The notes under the pieces are model-generated. The model saw only the letters and a program-made list of their open reading frames with translations. It ran no database searches and had not been told where the DNA came from. From assembly GCA_937929835.1 (NCBI GenBank), contig CALFUU010000021.1:1-64000 (forward strand): a stretch of DNA of 64,000 nucleotides, written 5' to 3'. Both the position numbers and the translations under genes were made by a program. Shown in pieces: positions 60,322 through 64,000 of this stretch (its first letter is position 1; each line of letters starts with the position of its first letter). This DNA comes from an uncultured Saprospiraceae bacterium (GTDB lineage Bacteria; Bacteroidota; Bacteroidia; Chitinophagales; Saprospiraceae).

Positions 60322-61458
60322 CTATTTTACTTCTCCGTAAATACCTTTTACAAAAGGCCCATTGAGAAACGAATGGGTGTCTATCATACTTTGGAACACA
60401 GGCCCAGAGTACTCTCCAGTAAGCAATAGTCTAGCTGCCTCACAAAGAGGCCCAGCTGTTGTTGTTTGTATCGCTCTGAGTGTGTGCTTGCCTACTTGAG
60501 AGGGATAGATATGGAAGGTGGCTTCTTCTGCTCTCAATGCACCTTTGCTGTCTTGGCCCTTTACAGAAGCGTGGACGATGACCACATCATCCTCTACTGC
60601 AGGTATCTTACTGAGCATCGTTTCATTGAGATGCTCTACTTTATCTTTTCCAGCTGGTGTATTGGTGATAATGTTTTTAGCCCAAGCATAGTGCCCCGGA
60701 AATCTTAGTGTCTTGTAGCTCAGATCTTTTACTTTTCCCGCAAGGGCTTTGGGGAGGTCGGCAGCTCCTCCAGAGGTGAAGTCATCTTCGTAAGTCTTAC
60801 CATCTAAGATAATCGTATCTGTCTGAGATAAGGAAGGGATCATTTCTGTTTTGTAGTTCTTCACAACTATGGCGTCTTTGACATATTCTGTGGCGACGCC
60901 TATAGGACTCCAGGTATAGGCATAGAAATAAGGTGCTTTGGCGTTTTGAGATAGAGCGCCTACCCGCATATCTATAGCCTCAACTTTTTCTACACTGTGC
61001 TTGTCACAGAATCTTTTGTAAAGGTGATGCGCTACTACATTGATATAACCAGGAGCGAGGCCTGTCTGGAGTATGAAGCCCTTATCTGATCCTTGTGCGA
61101 TTTCAGTGACTTCGTCTGTCTCCTTGACATACTCTGTAAGGTTGGCATAGTGGCAGCCATAGTCTCTGGCATAGGTAGCCATTCGTGGCGCCTGACTACC
61201 TGGAAGACAGTCTAGTATGATATCAGCAGATTTCAGAGCGGCTTCTAGTTCCGGCGATAAGCCTGAGGCAGGCATTTCTAAAGGGCTAGCGCCATTGCCA
61301 TCGGTTCCATCATTGATGTAGTCGGCTGCATTCTGCGCTGCGCTCATATATCTATCCGCCATAATGACTTCTGTATCTAATTCTGCGGATGCTTGTAGGA
61401 TGAGACCTGCTGCTGAACCGATTCCTCCAGAACCAGCGATAAGTATTTTATGACGCAT
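60322..61458 (-). CDS. Saccharopine dehydrogenase-like NAD(P)-dependent oxidoreductase
   Basis: 378 residues. The Rossmann motif GSGGIGSAAG and DR (VIMADRYMS) lie at the N-terminus. LDCLPGSQAPRMATYARDYGCHYANLTEY and ILQTGLAPGYINVVAHHLY are typical of the saccharopine dehydrogenase/lysine dehydrogenase family, and the C-terminal half holds the substrate domain (LRFPGHYAWAKNII, HTLRAIQTTTAGPLCEAARLL). It may act in lysine or polyamine metabolism. No pathway neighbours decide this. Confidence 0.88.
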   Translation of the reverse strand: MRHKILIAGSGGIGSAAGLILQASAELDTEVIMADRYMSAAQNAADYINDGTDGNGASPLEMPASGLSPELEAALKSADIILDCLPGSQAPRMATYARDYGCHYANLTEYVKETDEVTEIAQGSDKGFILQTGLAPGYINVVAHHLYKRFCDKHSVEKVEAIDMRVGALSQNAKAPYFYAYTWSPIGVATEYVKDAIVVKNYKTEMIPSLSQTDTIILDGKTYEDDFTSGGAADLPKALAGKVKDLSYKTLRFPGHYAWAKNIITNTPAGKDKVEHLNETMLSKIPAVEDDVVIVHASVKGQDSKGALRAEEATFHIYPSQVGKHTLRAIQTTTAGPLCEAARLLLTGEYSGPVFQSMIDTHSFLNGPFVKGIYGEVK

Positions 61459-61746
61459 ACTGTATTAATTATGAGCCGCAAATGTAGATATACCCTTGTC
61501 TATTTTCCCTAATGAGTAACTCCTTTGTATACAGTTAAACGTTAAGGGGGCCAGTGGCTGAACAATTTTGACTCTTGTCTAGGTGTTTTCCCTTAATTCA
61601 AAGGTCTTGAAAATCAAAGAGTTACAGTTAAGAGCTATTACTATATATCTATAAATCAGCATTTTATATGTTACATATTTTCATCATATGAAGATTTAAC
61701 ATACATTTGACAAGCCTAACAGATTTACCTAACCGATTTACTCATA

Positions 61747-64000
61747 ATGGCAAAAAGGACAAAGAAGAAGTCCACTAGAAGGAAGAAGTCTAGTGGTAAG
61801 AAGTTTAATTTTAGAGATGAACGTATAACCAAAATCATTGGTGTCATTTGTCTTTTCATTGCTATCTACTTGACGATAGCTTTCATCTCCTATTTTTTCA
61901 CGTGGAAATTTGACCAAGATAAGGTACTGTCACTCTCAGGAGGGATTCTTTTTGATGGTGAAGTTAGTGTACAGAATTGGTTGGGTAGGCTAGGCGCCTT
62001 CACCTCTCATTTCTTCTTTTATTGGGGATTTGGTCTGAGTTCATTTCTTTTCGTCTTGCTGTTTGCCAAGCTAGGCATAGCTCTATTTAGAAAGACACCC
62101 CTCAACGAATACTTCAATTTTGCCCTACATACTTTTTTATTGATTTGCTTTTTCTCTGTATTTATGGAGTTCATCACAAGAGATTCTGCATTTTGCTGGG
62201 GTGGCTTGATGGGCTATTCTATCTGCAATTACTTGATCAATTTTGTAGGCCAAGTAGGGTTGGTGTTACTCCTTATACTGCTTGTCTTCGCTACATTTAT
62301 CTGGGTGGTAAACCCTCTGATGCAGATCCAAGGTGTTAATCTCGCTGGACTGACAGATCGGATTTCTATTCCTAAGATGGATTTCATAAGCGAAAGTCTA
62401 TCTGCATTCTTGCCAGAAAAGAAAGCCTTTGATGACACAGAAGTAGAAGCGGAGAATGATACTGATCAACCTAAGACACTGAGGCCTAAAGACTTAAGTA
62501 AGGACAAAGGTGAAAGTGCACCCGAAGAAGGATTGGAACTCGATATAGAGGTCGGTAGTGGAGCGCCTGAGGAAGAAGCTAAGCCTTCTATCTCTGCTAA
62601 GGCAGCTAGTATTATGGCTGCATCTGCACTCTCAGCTAAGCTCGCCGCTAAAGAAGAACCGACACCACAAGGTGATGATTTGGAATTAGAATTAGCTGAT
62701 CCTGAGACACCACTTGTCGACGAAGATGGACCGACCAAGGGTCCAGATATGGATAGCACTAAGCTATATGTAGAAGAGGAAAATAGACCCTCGGATGTAG
62801 AGCCTTATGATCCTACCAAGGAATTATCTAAGTATAAGTTTCCGACGACTGACCTCCTAGAAAATTATTCTGAGCATCAAGTCACCATAGATAGACAAGA
62901 GCTCGAAGAGAATAAGAATCAGATTATCAAGACGTTGCTCAATTATAAAATTGAGATCACAAAGATCAAGGCGACTATAGGTCCGACTGTGACACTCTAT
63001 GAGATTGTCCCTGCACCTGGCGTGAAGATCAGTAAGATTAAGAGTCTTGAAAATGATATCGCCTTGAGTCTAGCAGCGCTAGGTATCAGGATCATCGCAC
63101 CGATGCCCGGAAAAGGTACGGTAGGTATAGAGGTGCCGAATAAGAAAAAACAAATTGTCTCATTTAGAGAGGTTGTCAATTCTGATAAATTTCAGAATGC
63201 TAAAATGGACCTGCCTATCGTATTGGGTAAGACAATAAGCAATGAAGTGTTTGTCGCTGATCTGGCTAAGATGCCCCACTTACTCGTTGCCGGTGCTACT
63301 GGACAAGGTAAGTCGGTAGGGATCAATACGATCTTGATGTCTCTACTATATAAGAAGCACCCCTCTCAGGTCAAGCTGGTGATGGTCGATCCTAAGAAGG
63401 TAGAACTTTTCCCTTACTCTTCACTGGATAAGCACTATCTCGGCTTCTTACCTAGCGAAGATGATGAGCCGATAATCACAGACACCAAGAAGGTTATCCA
63501 TACACTCAACTCTCTGACGATAGAAATGGATGAGAGATATGACCTACTCAAAAAAGGGAAGGCGAGAAATATTAAGGATTACAACAAAAAGTTTGTTGGC
63601 AGAAAATTGAACCCTAATGATGGGCACAGATTCTTGCCATATATCATCTTGGTTATTGATGAGTTTGCAGACTTGATTATGACGGCTGGTAAGGAAATAG
63701 AAATGCCTATTGCGCGACTAGCACAGTTGGCAAGAGCGATAGGTATCCACTTGATCATAGCTACGCAGAGGCCTTCTGTAAAGATTATTACAGGTATGAT
63801 AAAAGCCAATTTCCCTGCAAGGATCTCCTTTAAGGTGACTTCTCTTCAGGACTCTAGAACGATCTTGGATTCTAAAGGAGCGGAGCAGCTGATAGGGAAA
63901 GGGGATATGTTACTCAATGTTGGCAGTGATTTAGTAAGACTCCAGTGTGCCTTTGTGGATACACCAGAGGTAGAGAGAGTCATAGAGCACATCAGTGAGC
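61747..64000 (+). CDS. ftsK: DNA translocase FtsK, 3' end beyond the window
   Basis: The frame is open from the ATG to the window edge, 751 codons, so the gene is incomplete. A basic N-terminus (MAKRTKKKSTRRKKSS) is followed by four transmembrane helices (about 33-205), an acidic linker (about 215-345), the FtsK alpha domain and the beta motor domain. Walker A is GATGQGKS (about 518) and Walker B is ILVIDEFADL (about 635), with ATQRPSVKIITG and FKVTSLQDSRTILDSKGAEQLIGKGDML following. It is a septum-bound pump that clears chromosome DNA during division. The gamma domain is expected downstream. Confidence 0.95.
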   Translation, partial: MAKRTKKKSTRRKKSSGKKFNFRDERITKIIGVICLFIAIYLTIAFISYFFTWKFDQDKVLSLSGGILFDGEVSVQNWLGRLGAFTSHFFFYWGFGLSSFLFVLLFAKLGIALFRKTPLNEYFNFALHTFLLICFFSVFMEFITRDSAFCWGGLMGYSICNYLINFVGQVGLVLLLILLVFATFIWVVNPLMQIQGVNLAGLTDRISIPKMDFISESLSAFLPEKKAFDDTEVEAENDTDQPKTLRPKDLSKDKGESAPEEGLELDIEVGSGAPEEEAKPSISAKAASIMAASALSAKLAAKEEPTPQGDDLELELADPETPLVDEDGPTKGPDMDSTKLYVEEENRPSDVEPYDPTKELSKYKFPTTDLLENYSEHQVTIDRQELEENKNQIIKTLLNYKIEITKIKATIGPTVTLYEIVPAPGVKISKIKSLENDIALSLAALGIRIIAPMPGKGTVGIEVPNKKKQIVSFREVVNSDKFQNAKMDLPIVLGKTISNEVFVADLAKMPHLLVAGATGQGKSVGINTILMSLLYKKHPSQVKLVMVDPKKVELFPYSSLDKHYLGFLPSEDDEPIITDTKKVIHTLNSLTIEMDERYDLLKKGKARNIKDYNKKFVGRKLNPNDGHRFLPYIILVIDEFADLIMTAGKEIEMPIARLAQLARAIGIHLIIATQRPSVKIITGMIKANFPARISFKVTSLQDSRTILDSKGAEQLIGKGDMLLNVGSDLVRLQCAFVDTPEVERVIEHISE

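Overview
The window looks like chromosome from a marine or environmental Bacteroidota, most likely a Saprospiria-type bacterium. The support is type IX secretion (T9SS) C-terminal sorting domains on a 3116-residue HYR-repeat protein and a sulfatase, a DAHP synthase/chorismate mutase fusion of the Bacteroidota kind, OmpA-like, OstA-like, BatE-like and DUF6702-like proteins, few Shine-Dalgarno-like sites, and at least one promoter of the TTG-N19-TAnnTTTG kind (upstream of rplU). Many starts are GTG or TTG. I recognised no rRNA, tRNA, CRISPR array or intact insertion sequence. The first and last genes run off the window.

Layout. 1-9.2 kb: a 5'-truncated unknown gene, an outer-membrane barrel, the aromatic-pathway DAHP synthase/chorismate mutase, a large BNR/sortilin-like propeller protein, then minus-strand genes (unknown exported protein, Nudix hydrolase, unknown membrane-anchored protein, SH3 protein). 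9.2-12.6 kb: a minus-strand metal-uptake operon (DtxR/MntR-type regulator, membrane-anchored binding protein, ABC ATPase, outer-membrane barrel) that has no permease gene and is headed by a perfect 26-bp palindrome. 12.9-19.5 kb: K+-dependent membrane pyrophosphatase, a PA14-OmpA gene cut by an in-frame TGA, a 434-residue Lys/Ala/Arg histone-H1-like protein, and an exported alpha/beta hydrolase. 20.0-29.4 kb: one giant T9SS adhesin-like protein with 15 HYR-containing modules of about 510 bp, a C-type lectin domain nested inside a 16th HYR, and a GEVED domain. 29.8-37 kb: the ABC-F protein EttA, then a minus-strand cluster of fibrous proteins with VIKEV/VEVIKE repeats, an HU-like start or a membrane anchor, a common C-terminal helix-hairpin-helix (HhH) module, a tandem OmpA protein and a tiny membrane peptide. 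37-46 kb: Tat-exported class V aminotransferase-like protein, VanZ-like protein, dodecin, YheT-type hydrolase, two lipoproteins (FKBP, metzincin-like), and a plus-strand envelope set (barrel, DUF2007, CAP, OstA-like, TPR-SH3). 46.2-51.3 kb: rplU-rpmA, an aspartyl protease with PDZ domain, a Uma2-type nuclease and a DUF937-OmpA protein. 51.5-64 kb: a Dna2-like nuclease-helicase, LMW phosphatase, acylphosphatase, a membrane protein, DUF1415, DUF6702-like, a sulfatase-YHYH-MopE fusion, an SRPBCC protein, a saccharopine dehydrogenase-like enzyme and an incomplete ftsK.

The most unusual signal is a roughly 80-residue HhH module (core [10 protein letters not shown], conserved WP.Q, ending [10 protein letters not shown]) found at the C-terminus of three otherwise unrelated proteins: ribosomal protein L27, an HU-like VIKEV-repeat protein and a membrane-anchored VEVIKE-repeat protein. 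Together with the Lys/Ala histone-like protein and the OmpA-type wall anchors next door, this suggests an undescribed fibrous or nucleoid/ribosome-organising system that may link to the envelope. That function is inference only.
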